Below are positions 13,572 to 20,006 of a DNA stretch of 20,006 nucleotides, piece by piece. Source of the DNA: a virus; the IMG/VR virus record IMGVR_UViG_3300042992_000954, positions 1 through 20,006 of that record; one strand, written 5' to 3'. A program made the position numbers and the translations under genes. How positions within the stretch are numbered: position 1 is the stretch's first letter; every line of letters begins with the position of its first letter. The notes under the pieces were generated by a model that saw only the letters and a list, made by a program, of their open reading frames with translations, was not told the origin of the DNA and made no database searches.

Positions 13572-14185
13572 CGGAGGGCATAGTCTGTGGTTTCGCATTC
13601 GAGGATCACGGAACCGCCGCGGTGCATGCGGCTGCTGATCCTGGTGTCCGCTTGGTCCCACTCGGAGGTGGGCAGGTTGGTGGTAATGATTGTCCACTTT
13701 CCAAGGCGGAAGTTCAACAGATTGTAAAACAGCCCGATGGTGGCAGATGTACGGTGTTCGGCGCCGGCGTCGTCGATGACCAGCACCTCAGCCTCGCGGG
13801 CAATGTCGATGCGCCGGCGGATGTCTGTGTGTTCCTGCCATCGGGCGGCGGTGTCCGGCCAGTTGAGGAATTTGGTTGGCGTGGTGCTGCGCAGGTGCGG
13901 TCTGACTGCGTCGAGAATCATGGTGGCCAGTAGCGTCTTCCCGGTTCCGTTCCCGGCTCCGGCGCGTCCGTACAGGGTCAACCAGATTGGCGGCTGGCGG
14001 TGGATGATGGCGGCCGCGTACCGTTCCCCCCACTTCCGCATCTTGCGGAGGACCGGGTCGTCGAACGTTTGGAACCCGTCAAAAGTCGGTGGGGAGGAAG
14101 TCCCCGTCGAGGGCGGCCGGGTTTGCTCTGGGCGTTGCTGCCACGTTTCTTGTAGGCTGGCGATTCTCTGGGCGATAGTTTGCAT
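13559..14185 (-). CDS. DnaC-like helicase loader (AAA+ ATPase)
   Basis: The 208-residue protein begins with a variable helical N-terminus and a FDGFQTFDDPVLRKMRKWGERYAAAI stretch, typical of DnaC/DnaI relatives. Walker A is AGNGTGKT (77-84), Walker B VLVIDDAG (134-141), sensor 1 IITTNL (166-171), and the final RISSRM (182-187) contains the likely arginine finger. It would load the replicative helicase onto phage origins. Its start (ATG 14185) lies 107 bases inside the preceding gene. It ends 13 bases inside the small-terminase gene. Next to it upstream is a probable replication protein, the usual pair in phage replication modules. Confidence 0.85.
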   Translation of the reverse strand: MQTIAQRIASLQETWQQRPEQTRPPSTGTSSPPTFDGFQTFDDPVLRKMRKWGERYAAAIIHRQPPIWLTLYGRAGAGNGTGKTLLATMILDAVRPHLRSTTPTKFLNWPDTAARWQEHTDIRRRIDIAREAEVLVIDDAGAEHRTSATIGLFYNLLNFRLGKWTIITTNLPTSEWDQADTRISSRMHRGGSVILECETTDYALRCPP

Positions 14186-14669
14186 GGGTTTCCAGTTTGT
14201 GGAGGTTCAAGCCCTGCCAGTTTCCGGCAATGGCTGCGGTGATGCGGTCGGCCACGATCTGCGGGCCATGGGATTGCGTGAATGCCTCCACCGAGTTGGC
14301 GGACAGGCGAGCGGCCTGTGCGGTCCACGGGATCCGCAGGCGGCCGGTCGGGTGGGATGCGCGGGCCTGACGGTAGGCCTGCCATTCCTGCCACGCGGCC
14401 AGCACCTGCGGGCCTACTGATTCCGGCGGGGTGATCCCGCAGGCTTCCGGCTCCGGGCCGTAGGTCGTGCGCTTCGGCTTGGGAACCTGCTCCTCGAGCG
14501 GAGGCGGTTCCGGCGGCGGCACCGAGCGGCGCAAACGCCATGCGGCTGTCCTCTCGGCGCTGGTCCCCTTACCGGGCCGCAGCTCGACCGTCCCGTCTGG
14601 GGAAACGCGGACGGTGTAGCGGTGGGTGGCGGCGGCCTCCATGAGCCGGATGAGTTCCTCGGGGGTCAT
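14079..14669 (-). CDS. Probable replication-initiation partner protein, 196 aa
   Basis: The N-terminal 45 residues include TVRVSPDGTVELRPGKG, followed by a Pro-rich linker (about 50-70). A helical C-terminal domain follows: PQVLAAWQEWQAYRQARASHPTGRLRIPWTAQAARLSANSVEAFTQS, ending in ADRITAAIAGNWQGLNLHKL. This W-x-x-W/Q ... G-N-W-x-G-L pattern is common at the C-terminus of phage proteins paired with DnaC-like loaders and acting at origins. No N-terminal winged-helix motif is clear. The gene starts by ATGA at 14669 and its last 35 codons overlap the loader gene in another frame. The replication role is inferred mainly from the C-terminal pattern and neighbour. Confidence 0.6.
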   Translation of the reverse strand: MTPEELIRLMEAAATHRYTVRVSPDGTVELRPGKGTSAERTAAWRLRRSVPPPEPPPLEEQVPKPKRTTYGPEPEACGITPPESVGPQVLAAWQEWQAYRQARASHPTGRLRIPWTAQAARLSANSVEAFTQSHGPQIVADRITAAIAGNWQGLNLHKLETHANYRPENRQPTRNVAATPRANPAALDGDFLPTDF

Positions 14670-14947
14670 GGCCTGCTTAATTCCTCAAGCTCAAGCGCCC
14701 GGTATGCCAGCAGGTCCACAAGGCTGTCCTCGTGGTTGGGAGTCGCTTCCAAGCGGGCCAGCTTCACGCATTGCAGGAAGCACCAGACCTGCTCGTTGGT
14801 CAGTATGATTCCTGTGTGCCGCCCGAATAGTTGGGCAATTCGGGCCGCGCTGCGTTCCCGCTTCGCTCCGGTCCCGCTGGTGTCGTATTCGGTGCCGCTC
14901 CGTTTGATGGCGTGCAGCGCCCTGGTGAGTATTTCTTCGGCTGTCAT
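14666..14947 (-). CDS. DUF6378-like phage protein, 93 aa
   Basis: The start at ATG 14947 overlaps the upstream stop as ATGA. The 93-residue product begins MTAEEILTRALHAIKRSGTE and contains NEQVWCFLQCVKLARLEATPNHEDSLVDLLAYRALELEEL (51-90). This is the helix, K-x-A-R, D-S-x-x-D-x-x-x-Y pattern of the DUF6378 group, common in phage genomes between metabolic and replication genes. No activity is established for the group; acidic residues in the last helices recall MazG-like helical proteins, but that link is speculative. Confidence 0.7.
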   Translation of the reverse strand: MTAEEILTRALHAIKRSGTEYDTSGTGAKRERSAARIAQLFGRHTGIILTNEQVWCFLQCVKLARLEATPNHEDSLVDLLAYRALELEELSRP

Positions 14948-15159
14948 TTGATTCGGTAGTGGTTGGTTCCGGCCGCAATGCGGCACGCTTCGGCGGAAAG
15001 GCGTCCTTGGCAGAGTGCGCCACAGGTCTGCTTGCGGTCCCACGATGACCGGGTGGCTTTCGGACTGGGCCACATCGGCTCCAGGCATACGCGGCAGAGT
15101 TTGGTTTCCGTCTCTCGCCATGTGGCGGAGCGGGTTGGGGATGGCACCTTGAGACTCAC
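14944..15159 (-). CDS. Mini zinc-ribbon-like protein, 71 aa
   Basis: The frame starts with GTG 15159, overlapping the upstream stop as GTGA. A central CRVC (Cys22, Cys25) and a second CGALC (Cys46, Cys50) are separated by about 20 residues that include SPKATRSSWDRKQ. Two such cysteine pairs are the layout of a small treble-clef or zinc-ribbon fold, seen in many tiny phage proteins that may bind nucleic acid. The rest is basic. No named family is recognised. The coupled start and cysteine pairing support a real gene. Confidence 0.65.
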   Translation of the reverse strand: MSLKVPSPTRSATWRETETKLCRVCLEPMWPSPKATRSSWDRKQTCGALCQGRLSAEACRIAAGTNHYRIK

Positions 15160-15548
15160 GCTGCACCTCCCTTCTCGGACTGGCAGATGCATGGCACCTG
15201 CGCCAGTTCCAATTCTGTTTCGAGGGTCGCCACCGCCCATCCGGCGCTGAACACATACCACGCCATCCATTTGTTGTCCGTCTCGCTCTTGAGCGGGCAG
15301 GCAATAACCTCATCCATAAGGCGCGGCGTGCATGTCCACAGCCACGCCTTCTTGGCGAGGTTGATTCGGTCAGGGATTTCCCTGCCAATGGTGCGCCACC
15401 AAAGCTCGAAGTCAGCTCGGACATCGCCATTCTGCCCGGCGTGTTCAAGCCTTTCATGGTAGGTAAGCGGAACGTCTATGATGAAGAGGCCATGCTCCCG
15501 TTCCTCGTGCGTGGGGGCGTCGGGTTCGTAGTGGTCGTGGATGTTCAT
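15156..15548 (-). CDS. Unknown phage protein, 130 aa
   Basis: The 130-residue product begins MNIHDHYEPDAPTHEEREHG and includes FIIDVPLTYHERLEHAG (22-38), FELWWRTIGREIPDRINLAKKAW and MAWYVFSAGWAVATLETELELAQVPC. It is rich in Trp and His, with a charged N-terminus and an alpha/beta core; no membrane helix or catalytic signature is clear. It is joined by ATGA to the gene before and GTGA to the gene after, so it belongs to the same translation chain as the zinc protein and the TGT-like enzyme. Confidence 0.6.
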   Translation of the reverse strand: MNIHDHYEPDAPTHEEREHGLFIIDVPLTYHERLEHAGQNGDVRADFELWWRTIGREIPDRINLAKKAWLWTCTPRLMDEVIACPLKSETDNKWMAWYVFSAGWAVATLETELELAQVPCICQSEKGGAA

Positions 15549-15757
15549 AGGCGTGTCAGGTTCTTGGTTGGGATGTAGACTTCGGAACCGCCTGCCGTGA
15601 TGGCGACGGCTTCGGGATCAGGGACATTTCTGCCGTCCTGATCTGCGGCACGGTCCACGACGGTGACGACTGCGCCAGCTTGCAATCCTACGTAACCGCG
15701 TAGGCTTGTGCGCTCGGCTTCGCAGTCTTCCTTGAGCGTCATGCGGACACGTTTCAT
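15545..15757 (-). CDS. Small beta-rich protein, 70 aa, unknown
   Basis: The start ATG at 15757 shares its A with the TAA stop of the upstream gene (TAATG). The 70-residue product (MKRVRMTLKEDCEAERTSL, then VGLQAGAVVTVVDRAA and EVYIPTKNLTRL) resembles a short SH3- or KOW-like barrel: alternating strands, a G-A-V-V-T-V-V core and a closing strand. No family can be named. It follows the TGT-like gene with the tightest possible coupling. Confidence 0.55.
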   Translation of the reverse strand: MKRVRMTLKEDCEAERTSLRGYVGLQAGAVVTVVDRAADQDGRNVPDPEAVAITAGGSEVYIPTKNLTRL

Positions 15758-16434
15758 TACAGCAACGGAATTTGAGTGGTGCGGCGGCCTTCGATGAATT
15801 GATGCAGCGCCAGCATTTTGTCTGGTCGTGTCGGGTCACGGAACCATCCGGTTCCGTCTGCGGACTGCACGCCTAGGCGGTCGCACGTTTCCAGTAGTTC
15901 GACCGTGTTGACGCGGCCAACATGCACGGGTCGGCCAGTGGCCACCCATGATTCGACTGTTGACCATTTCCAGCGGCTGGTGCCTCCCACAAAAACTACG
16001 TCAGCAGCCGGCGGAACGTCGGAGGGGGTCATGCCATCCTGTACCGCAAACGCCAACGGCCAGCCATATCGTGCGGCCACGGGAGCATATACGGACCACA
16101 GACGCAGCGTGGCTTCGGCGTCTGCGACTTGGTCGGGAACCAGCACCCATTGCGGCCGGAGATTGGACTGGCGAATGCGGGAAAGCATGTCGAGCCACGC
16201 CTGTTCATTCCATGGCTGCTGGGTTGTCCATGCGGTGAATGCGTCGTTATCCAATGCGAATGGCATCCATGTGCGCAGCTTTGTCTTCGGCGCTGCGGTT
16301 GGGCCAATGAGCCACCCGATTTTGCCGGGGTATCGACCAGCCCAGAAATGCACTTCCGGACTGCTGTGGTTTCCCGGCATGACCATCATGGGGGCGCGGC
16401 GCGTGCGTGCCAAGCATTGTGCCCAGTGCATCAC
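15757..16434 (-). CDS. TGT-like TIM-barrel protein (possible DpdA-type DNA base-exchange enzyme)
   Basis: The 225-residue protein shows, in order, the landmarks of tRNA-guanine transglycosylase. These are ALDNDAFTAW (60-69) in place of the D-S/D-G-G-F active-site loop, VLVPDQVAD (97-105), AVQDG (130-134) for the substrate Gln-Gly, VFVGGTSRWKWS (147-158) for the Gly-Gly loop, VHVGRVN (170-176) and QSADGTGWF (190-198), whose Asp193 would be the nucleophile. The zinc-binding cysteines of tRNA enzymes are absent. Phage DpdA enzymes are short TGT relatives that place 7-deazaguanines into DNA, and this product would fit. No preQ0 synthesis genes are in the window. The TGT-like fold is inferred from motif order; a DpdA activity is a hypothesis. 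Confidence 0.55.
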   Translation of the reverse strand: MMHWAQCLARTRRAPMMVMPGNHSSPEVHFWAGRYPGKIGWLIGPTAAPKTKLRTWMPFALDNDAFTAWTTQQPWNEQAWLDMLSRIRQSNLRPQWVLVPDQVADAEATLRLWSVYAPVAARYGWPLAFAVQDGMTPSDVPPAADVVFVGGTSRWKWSTVESWVATGRPVHVGRVNTVELLETCDRLGVQSADGTGWFRDPTRPDKMLALHQFIEGRRTTQIPLL

Positions 16435-16568
16435 TCTGATTTGGTGGTGGGGTTTCCGCTGCGGGTGGCGGCTTCATGGAACAGCAGGCCAACGCCAAAA
16501 ACGGTGCCGAGCAGGAAGCACAGGAAACACAGGATGGCGCACAGGCCGGCAGGAATGCGGTCGTTCAT
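16431..16568 (-). CDS. Tiny membrane peptide, 45 aa
   Basis: The start at ATG 16568 overlaps the resolvase stop as ATGA, and the stop overlaps the TGT-like start as ATGA. The sequence is a single hydrophobic helix (AGLCAILCFLCFLLGTVFGV, about 7-26) flanked by MNDRIP and a polar tail ending TTKSE. The cysteines in the helix are unusual. Function unknown; coupling on both sides makes it very likely a real gene. Confidence 0.65.
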   Translation of the reverse strand: MNDRIPAGLCAILCFLCFLLGTVFGVGLLFHEAATRSGNPTTKSE

Positions 16569-17119
16569 AGGTGGATGCGGCGAATGTGTTCGGCGATCAG
16601 GGCGGCGTCGATCATGCCGGAGTGTGGCGTGCGGCAGCCTTCCGCGATGAAGGATTCCTCTGGCCAGAATTTGCGGGCGAGCGCCAGCGCGGCAGGCTTT
16701 GTCTCGTCCTTCTTCAGTCGGCCCAGCATGCAGGTTTGCCATGAGGTTTTGCTGCGTCCGCTTTCGACTGGGGTCACTTGCAGGCGTGCCATGTCGATGG
16801 CTGCCACGATGATGCCCCATGAAAACGCCATGGAACGCATAGCGGCCTTGTCCCGGCTGTGATTCGGGCACGGTTCAGCGGCCACCATAATGCGCGTGAA
16901 GGTTTGGGATTCGGTGATTTCCAGTCTGGCGTCTGATGCCCAGTGGTTCAGAATCTGCGCCAGTCGCAGGGTGTGGATGCGTCTGCAGTCAAGCTTGGCG
17001 TCCCGAATGACTGGCATGGGTGCGCGGCACAAAAGGCTGCCGTCCCATCCTTTAAGCATGACCAGTCCCCCGGTCAGTCCGTTGTCGATTCCGATGATGT
17101 GCGTGTATCTGGGTTTCAT
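16565..17119 (-). CDS. RuvC-like Holliday junction resolvase
   Basis: The 184-residue protein carries the RuvC-type RNase H fold. It has IGIDNGLTGGLVML (9-22, Asp12), then EITESQTF (67-74, Glu70), and finally TPHSGMIDAALIAEH (164-178, His166 and Asp171). A KKDETKPAALALARKFWPE stretch (136-154) is the usual helix before the last acidic residue. Such phage enzymes cut branched DNA before packaging or during recombination. It starts three bases after the helicase stop, so the two are co-expressed. Length is close to bacterial RuvC. Confidence 0.83.
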   Translation of the reverse strand: MKPRYTHIIGIDNGLTGGLVMLKGWDGSLLCRAPMPVIRDAKLDCRRIHTLRLAQILNHWASDARLEITESQTFTRIMVAAEPCPNHSRDKAAMRSMAFSWGIIVAAIDMARLQVTPVESGRSKTSWQTCMLGRLKKDETKPAALALARKFWPEESFIAEGCRTPHSGMIDAALIAEHIRRIHL

Positions 17120-17122
17120 GGT

Positions 17123-18817
17123 TCAGAATTGGGATGTTGCTGCGGATCCGTCATTGATGGTGTCGAAGCCCAGCATTTTCCGCCTGGCTCGCTCCACCAT
17201 CTTCTCGGAAATCGTGCCCTGCACGCAGGGGATCCACTGCTCGGAGGCGGTCACGCCGCCCACCCGGTCCACCCGTCCGGTGGCCTGCCGCATGTGGACG
17301 GGGTTGTCCGAGGGGAAAATGTAGGCGCTGCGGGGTCGGTCGCCTGTGGTATCGTGGAGGCTGACGCTGGCCCCGCCTGCTCCGATCTGATTGATGAGCA
17401 GGAATTCCCGGTTCGCTTGGAACTGCCGCTCGAAGTATTGACGGCGAGCCAGCGGCTGGCCTCCGTAGAAGCCCGCGTTGGTGTTGAGCATCTTGGCCAA
17501 TGCCGTGCGGGTTTCCGTGAAGCTCACGAACACGGCAACACTGCGGCCTCCGCGGATGTCGGCGCGGATCCGCTCCGCGATGGGTTCAACTAGGGCTTTC
17601 TCTGCGGCCTGCCAGATCCTCATGCGGCAGCGTCTCCATTCGATCTCATACTGCCGGGTTCCGCGGAGGCGGGCGAGGTGGGCTTCGGTGTCGTTCCAGA
17701 GTTGGGCGATGCGTTCGCCGGCTGCGCAGCGGATTGGCAGCACGGTGATGGAAGTCTCCGGGCATTCCTCCCCAAGATCCTGCTTCCTGACCCGGCAGCC
17801 CCGGCGCGGGAAGAGTGCGGCATTGATGCGGGCCAGCGCGGAGAAGTCTCCGTCCCATTTCCATGTCTTCGATCCCTTCGGCTTCGCGCAGCCATGCCGC
17901 ACAAGGAAGCGTGCCCAGTCCTCGGCTCCGTCATGCAGTCCCACGATGCGGCCAGCGAACCGAAATTCGCGGGGGTCGATGGCGATGGTGGCGCTGGCTG
18001 CGATGATCGGAATACCCTGCCTCACCGCACCAGAGCAGAGTGCGACGTTCAGCGTGTCGTCATGCCGGAGGGCTTGGGCTTCGTCGAGGATGAGAATGAT
18101 GTCGTCCGGCGACTGCCACACAAAAGTGCCGTCTTCCTTCTGGGCGACAACGTGCGGGCGGTTGCCGGAGCGCAATCCCTCGTAGGTGCCAATGAAATGC
18201 GGCTCGGCTCCGAAATGCTCGAAGGCACGTTCCCACCCGGCGCGGCCCACCACCGGGCAGAGGACGACCACCTTGCGGCCAGTGGCCAGAGCGGCGGCCA
18301 GCCCCATGTACGTCTTCCCGGTCCCCATGTCAGAAAAATCCACGGCTCCGGGGTATCCCCATTCGTGCTTCCCGTGGGTCAGGGCGCGGAATAGCTGGCG
18401 GGCTGGTATCACCTGATACCCTCTGAGTTTCCCCTCGAGGTCATGCGGCAGCGGGTCCAGTACAAGTTCCGGCTCCGGCAGGTCCAGTGTCCCGGTGGCC
18501 TGCTCGGCGCGGCGGGCGTCGAGGCGGGCAATCTTCTCCAGCGTGACGGGCGTCAGGCAGCCGTCGATGGTGAGCCACTGCTGCAACGTCGTCTTGTCGT
18601 TCCAGCTATTGAGTCCCCACCCGGCGCGGGTCATGGCTCCGCCGTAGGTCTTCCACCAAATGCGGAACCGGGCTTCATCCGGGAGATTGATCGGGACGGC
18701 CCGGAAAAGGCACGGCCCCGCCGCCGTCCTGCGCGGCGACGGGGTCGGAGGCGCAGACCACCAGTCCGGCCACGCAGGAGGAACGAGGAATCGGCTGGCT
18801 GGTGGCGCTGCGGTCAT
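17123..18817 (-). CDS. SNF2-like superfamily II DNA helicase
   Basis: With ATG 18817 (ATGA overlap with the upstream stop) the protein has 564 residues. The first 125 residues hold Trp-rich sequence of unknown role. The helicase core then shows DMGTGKTY (163-170, motif I), a DEAQ box (245-248, motif II), SAT (275-277, motif III), VAVFVSFTETR (427-437, motif IV region) and QATGRVDRVGG (511-521, motif VI). The DEAQ and R-V-D-R-x-G pattern is typical of phage SNF2-type helicases that act in replication or recombination. The frame is open for 62 more codons upstream, but this is the shadow of the previous gene. A resolvase follows directly. Confidence 0.88.
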   Translation of the reverse strand: MTAAPPASRFLVPPAWPDWWSAPPTPSPRRTAAGPCLFRAVPINLPDEARFRIWWKTYGGAMTRAGWGLNSWNDKTTLQQWLTIDGCLTPVTLEKIARLDARRAEQATGTLDLPEPELVLDPLPHDLEGKLRGYQVIPARQLFRALTHGKHEWGYPGAVDFSDMGTGKTYMGLAAALATGRKVVVLCPVVGRAGWERAFEHFGAEPHFIGTYEGLRSGNRPHVVAQKEDGTFVWQSPDDIILILDEAQALRHDDTLNVALCSGAVRQGIPIIAASATIAIDPREFRFAGRIVGLHDGAEDWARFLVRHGCAKPKGSKTWKWDGDFSALARINAALFPRRGCRVRKQDLGEECPETSITVLPIRCAAGERIAQLWNDTEAHLARLRGTRQYEIEWRRCRMRIWQAAEKALVEPIAERIRADIRGGRSVAVFVSFTETRTALAKMLNTNAGFYGGQPLARRQYFERQFQANREFLLINQIGAGGASVSLHDTTGDRPRSAYIFPSDNPVHMRQATGRVDRVGGVTASEQWIPCVQGTISEKMVERARRKMLGFDTINDGSAATSQF

Positions 18818-19173
18818 GGCGTGCGGAAGGAAGTCGAGTGCCGCTCGTAGCAATACACGGTCAGGCCATCGTCGCGCCAACCTTTGGCCACAGACTCCTG
18901 TTCGCTGTAGATGAAAAACGCCGGATCGGATGCGCTGCGGATTGCCCACACGAATTCTGGCTCGTCTGGGTAGATTACGAATTTTCTGCCGCTGAAAATG
19001 CACGCAACGGTTGGTCCTTGGGTGATGTCTTTCCAGTGTTCATTGTCCCGATCCCGCCAGACGATTCTCTTCCCGGCATGAATGGCGGTGTAGATGGCTG
19101 CCAGTTCTCCGCAGATTTCCCGGAATCTGTCGGGACTGCAATTTGGCCAAGTGTCCTGCGGGGCCGGAATCAT
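18814..19173 (-). CDS. Unknown phage protein, 119 aa
   Basis: The 119-residue product starts MIPAPQDTWPNCSPDRFREI, then has CGELAAIYTAIHAGKRIVWRDRDNEHWKDIT and KFVIYPDEPEFVWAIR followed by FFIYSEQESVAKGW. It is alpha/beta with many aromatic residues and no membrane segment. It starts and ends with ATGA overlaps, between a membrane gene and the helicase. No family is recognised. Confidence 0.65.
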   Translation of the reverse strand: MIPAPQDTWPNCSPDRFREICGELAAIYTAIHAGKRIVWRDRDNEHWKDITQGPTVACIFSGRKFVIYPDEPEFVWAIRSASDPAFFIYSEQESVAKGWRDDGLTVYCYERHSTSFRTP

Positions 19174-19373
19174 GACTGGCCTCCTTTCTTGATGGCGATA
19201 AGTGCCTGTTCCCGGACTGACTGCGGAACCTCCATCGTGTGGTAGATGTCGAACAAGGCCTGCCGGAGTTGGTGGATGCGGTCGCGTTGGCGCTTGATCG
19301 TGCGGGCCATGTCGAGGGTGAAGTATGCCAGGATTCCGAGAACCATGACATTAAGAACCTGTGGGAGCGTCAT
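19170..19373 (-). CDS. Small single-pass membrane protein, 67 aa
   Basis: The start is ATG 19373, forming ATGA with the preceding stop; the frame is open further but is the shadow of that gene. An N-terminal hydrophobic helix (QVLNVMVLGILAYFTLDM, about 5-22) is followed by a charged helix (ARTIKRQRDRIHQLRQALF) and a tail with QSVREQALIAIKK. It would insert with the basic part in the cytoplasm. Function unknown. Confidence 0.7.
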   Translation of the reverse strand: MTLPQVLNVMVLGILAYFTLDMARTIKRQRDRIHQLRQALFDIYHTMEVPQSVREQALIAIKKGGQS

Positions 19374-19561
19374 CGTGCGCCCCCCTTCCATCCATGCGGA
19401 CGAGTCTGACGGTGCTGTTTCCGACGCTTCCGTTGGTTCCGGTGGTAGTGCGGAGGAATCCCGCTGGCGACTGGCCTGTAGAGCAACTGGGTCAATTGCC
19501 CCATTCCGGTTTCCATTGCCATGGTACCGGCGGAGAGAATCATGATTTTGCTGATGCTCAC
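19370..19561 (-). CDS. Small basic protein, 63 aa, unknown
   Basis: The start is GTG 19561 (GTGA overlap), with a good GGAGG six bases upstream. The sequence MSISKIMILSAGTMAMETGM is followed by QLTQLLYRP and a very basic tail (HRNQRKRRKQHRQTRPH). The tail could bind nucleic acid. The frame has no family resemblance, but the coupled starts on both sides and the ribosome site support it. Confidence 0.5.
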   Translation of the reverse strand: MSISKIMILSAGTMAMETGMGQLTQLLYRPVASGIPPHYHRNQRKRRKQHRQTRPHGWKGGAR

Positions 19562-20006
19562 TTCGCACCTCCTTCGTCGCTGAGTTCCTCGTCGTTGAAC
19601 ATGGTCAACTGGCGGTCCTCCTCGGGAATCCTCTCATGCCTGATGGCCTCCCACGTGTCGGTCCTGACCAGCGTGCGGCGGTCGGGGTCCACGATCATGC
19701 TGCCGCTCTCGTCGGTTCCGGCGGTTTCCCAGATCCAGACGCACTCCACGTCCCGCGTGTCGGCTCCCCGGTCGATCAGGACGCGGCTGCGGTTGATTGC
19801 GGACTGGCATTCCTCGGCCTTGGCCTTGAACTGGTCATTGGCGGCCTTGGCTTCGCTTCGGATCTGGTCCGCGAGGCTTAGGTTGTCCGTGAGTTTGTGG
19901 GCCTCTTCGATCATCTCGGATTCCGTGAGCGGCACAGAAAGGCCGCAGACTTCCTTCCGCTCCGGCCAGTCGGCCTGACGGCTGATGATGTCCGGGATAA
20001 ACGGCA
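19558..20006 (-). CDS. Unknown phage protein, N-terminus beyond window
   Basis: The frame is open without a stop from 19558 to the right edge. GTG at 19935 is a possible start, but the 23 codons upstream (PFIPDIISRQADWPERKEV and on) look coding, so the true start is probably outside. The visible 148 residues contain a helical, charged middle (MIEEAHKLTDNLSLADQIRS, then AKAANDQFKAKAEECQSAIN) and a C-terminal part VWIWETAGTDESGSM ... IPEEDRQLTMF, ending in acidic residues. Such proteins are common in phage early regions. No domain name can be assigned. Confidence 0.65.
   Translation of the reverse strand, partial: PFIPDIISRQADWPERKEVCGLSVPLTESEMIEEAHKLTDNLSLADQIRSEAKAANDQFKAKAEECQSAINRSRVLIDRGADTRDVECVWIWETAGTDESGSMIVDPDRRTLVRTDTWEAIRHERIPEEDRQLTMFNDEELSDEGGAK

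Noticed and set aside
15757-16434. Standard tRNA-modifying tRNA-guanine transglycosylase
   Set aside because: The protein is much shorter than bacterial TGT and lacks the zinc-binding cysteine cluster, so only a distant TGT-like relation is claimed.
18818-19003. A 62-residue N-terminal extension of the helicase
   Set aside because: It lies wholly within the 119-residue upstream gene, is Arg-rich shadow sequence, and ATG 18817 gives an ATGA junction.

Overview
The window is a continuous stretch of a tailed-phage (or prophage) genome with a short-tail (podovirus-like, T7-type) virion gene set. Every supported gene lies on the minus strand, so transcription runs from right to left. The DNA is GC-rich. 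A lipobox-bearing lipoprotein and a Zn-dependent M15 peptidase beside a holin-like protein point to a bacterial, probably Gram-negative, host. The host cannot be named from this sequence. There are no rRNA, tRNA, CRISPR, integrase or insertion-sequence signals.

In transcriptional order, the right part (20006 down to about 13560) is a nucleic-acid module. It holds a partial unknown gene, three small unknown genes (one membrane protein), an SNF2-like superfamily II helicase, a RuvC-like resolvase, a 45-residue membrane peptide and a protein with the motif order of tRNA-guanine transglycosylase (possibly a DpdA-type DNA base-exchange enzyme). After these come two unknown proteins, a four-cysteine mini zinc protein, a DUF6378-like protein, a probable replication protein and a DnaC-like helicase loader. 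The middle (13571 to 7848) is packaging and head assembly: small and large terminase, two portal-linked accessory genes, a T7-type head-tail connector portal, two small genes and the scaffold.

The scaffold-capsid junction (7389 to 7847) is the only large non-coding stretch. It contains a strong intrinsic terminator, a partly duplicated regulatory module with dyads, a candidate promoter and a 27-base direct repeat just ahead of the capsid gene. Major capsid and a 155-residue head or decoration candidate follow, then a perfect-stem terminator. This terminator stands directly before an 807-residue gene that fuses a tail tubular protein A (gp11-like adaptor) to a fibre-like polypeptide. A lectin-like (LamG/ConA-fold) protein and a small fibre-associated protein complete the adsorption module. 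No tail tubular protein B or internal core protein lies between capsid and lysis genes, unlike the standard T7 order.

The left part (2294 down to 1013) is a lysis cassette: small lipoprotein, holin candidate, a 56-residue gene and an M15 peptidase endolysin. A ribbon-helix-helix protein, three tiny (29 to 47 residue) membrane or unknown genes and a Sak4-like recombination ATPase running off the left edge follow. Nearly all neighbouring genes overlap by ATGA or GTGA, so translation is probably coupled. The few genes with their own leaders lack a clear Shine-Dalgarno sequence and have A/C- or pyrimidine-rich leaders. Many starts here were moved to the coupled codon rather than the first start of the open frame.
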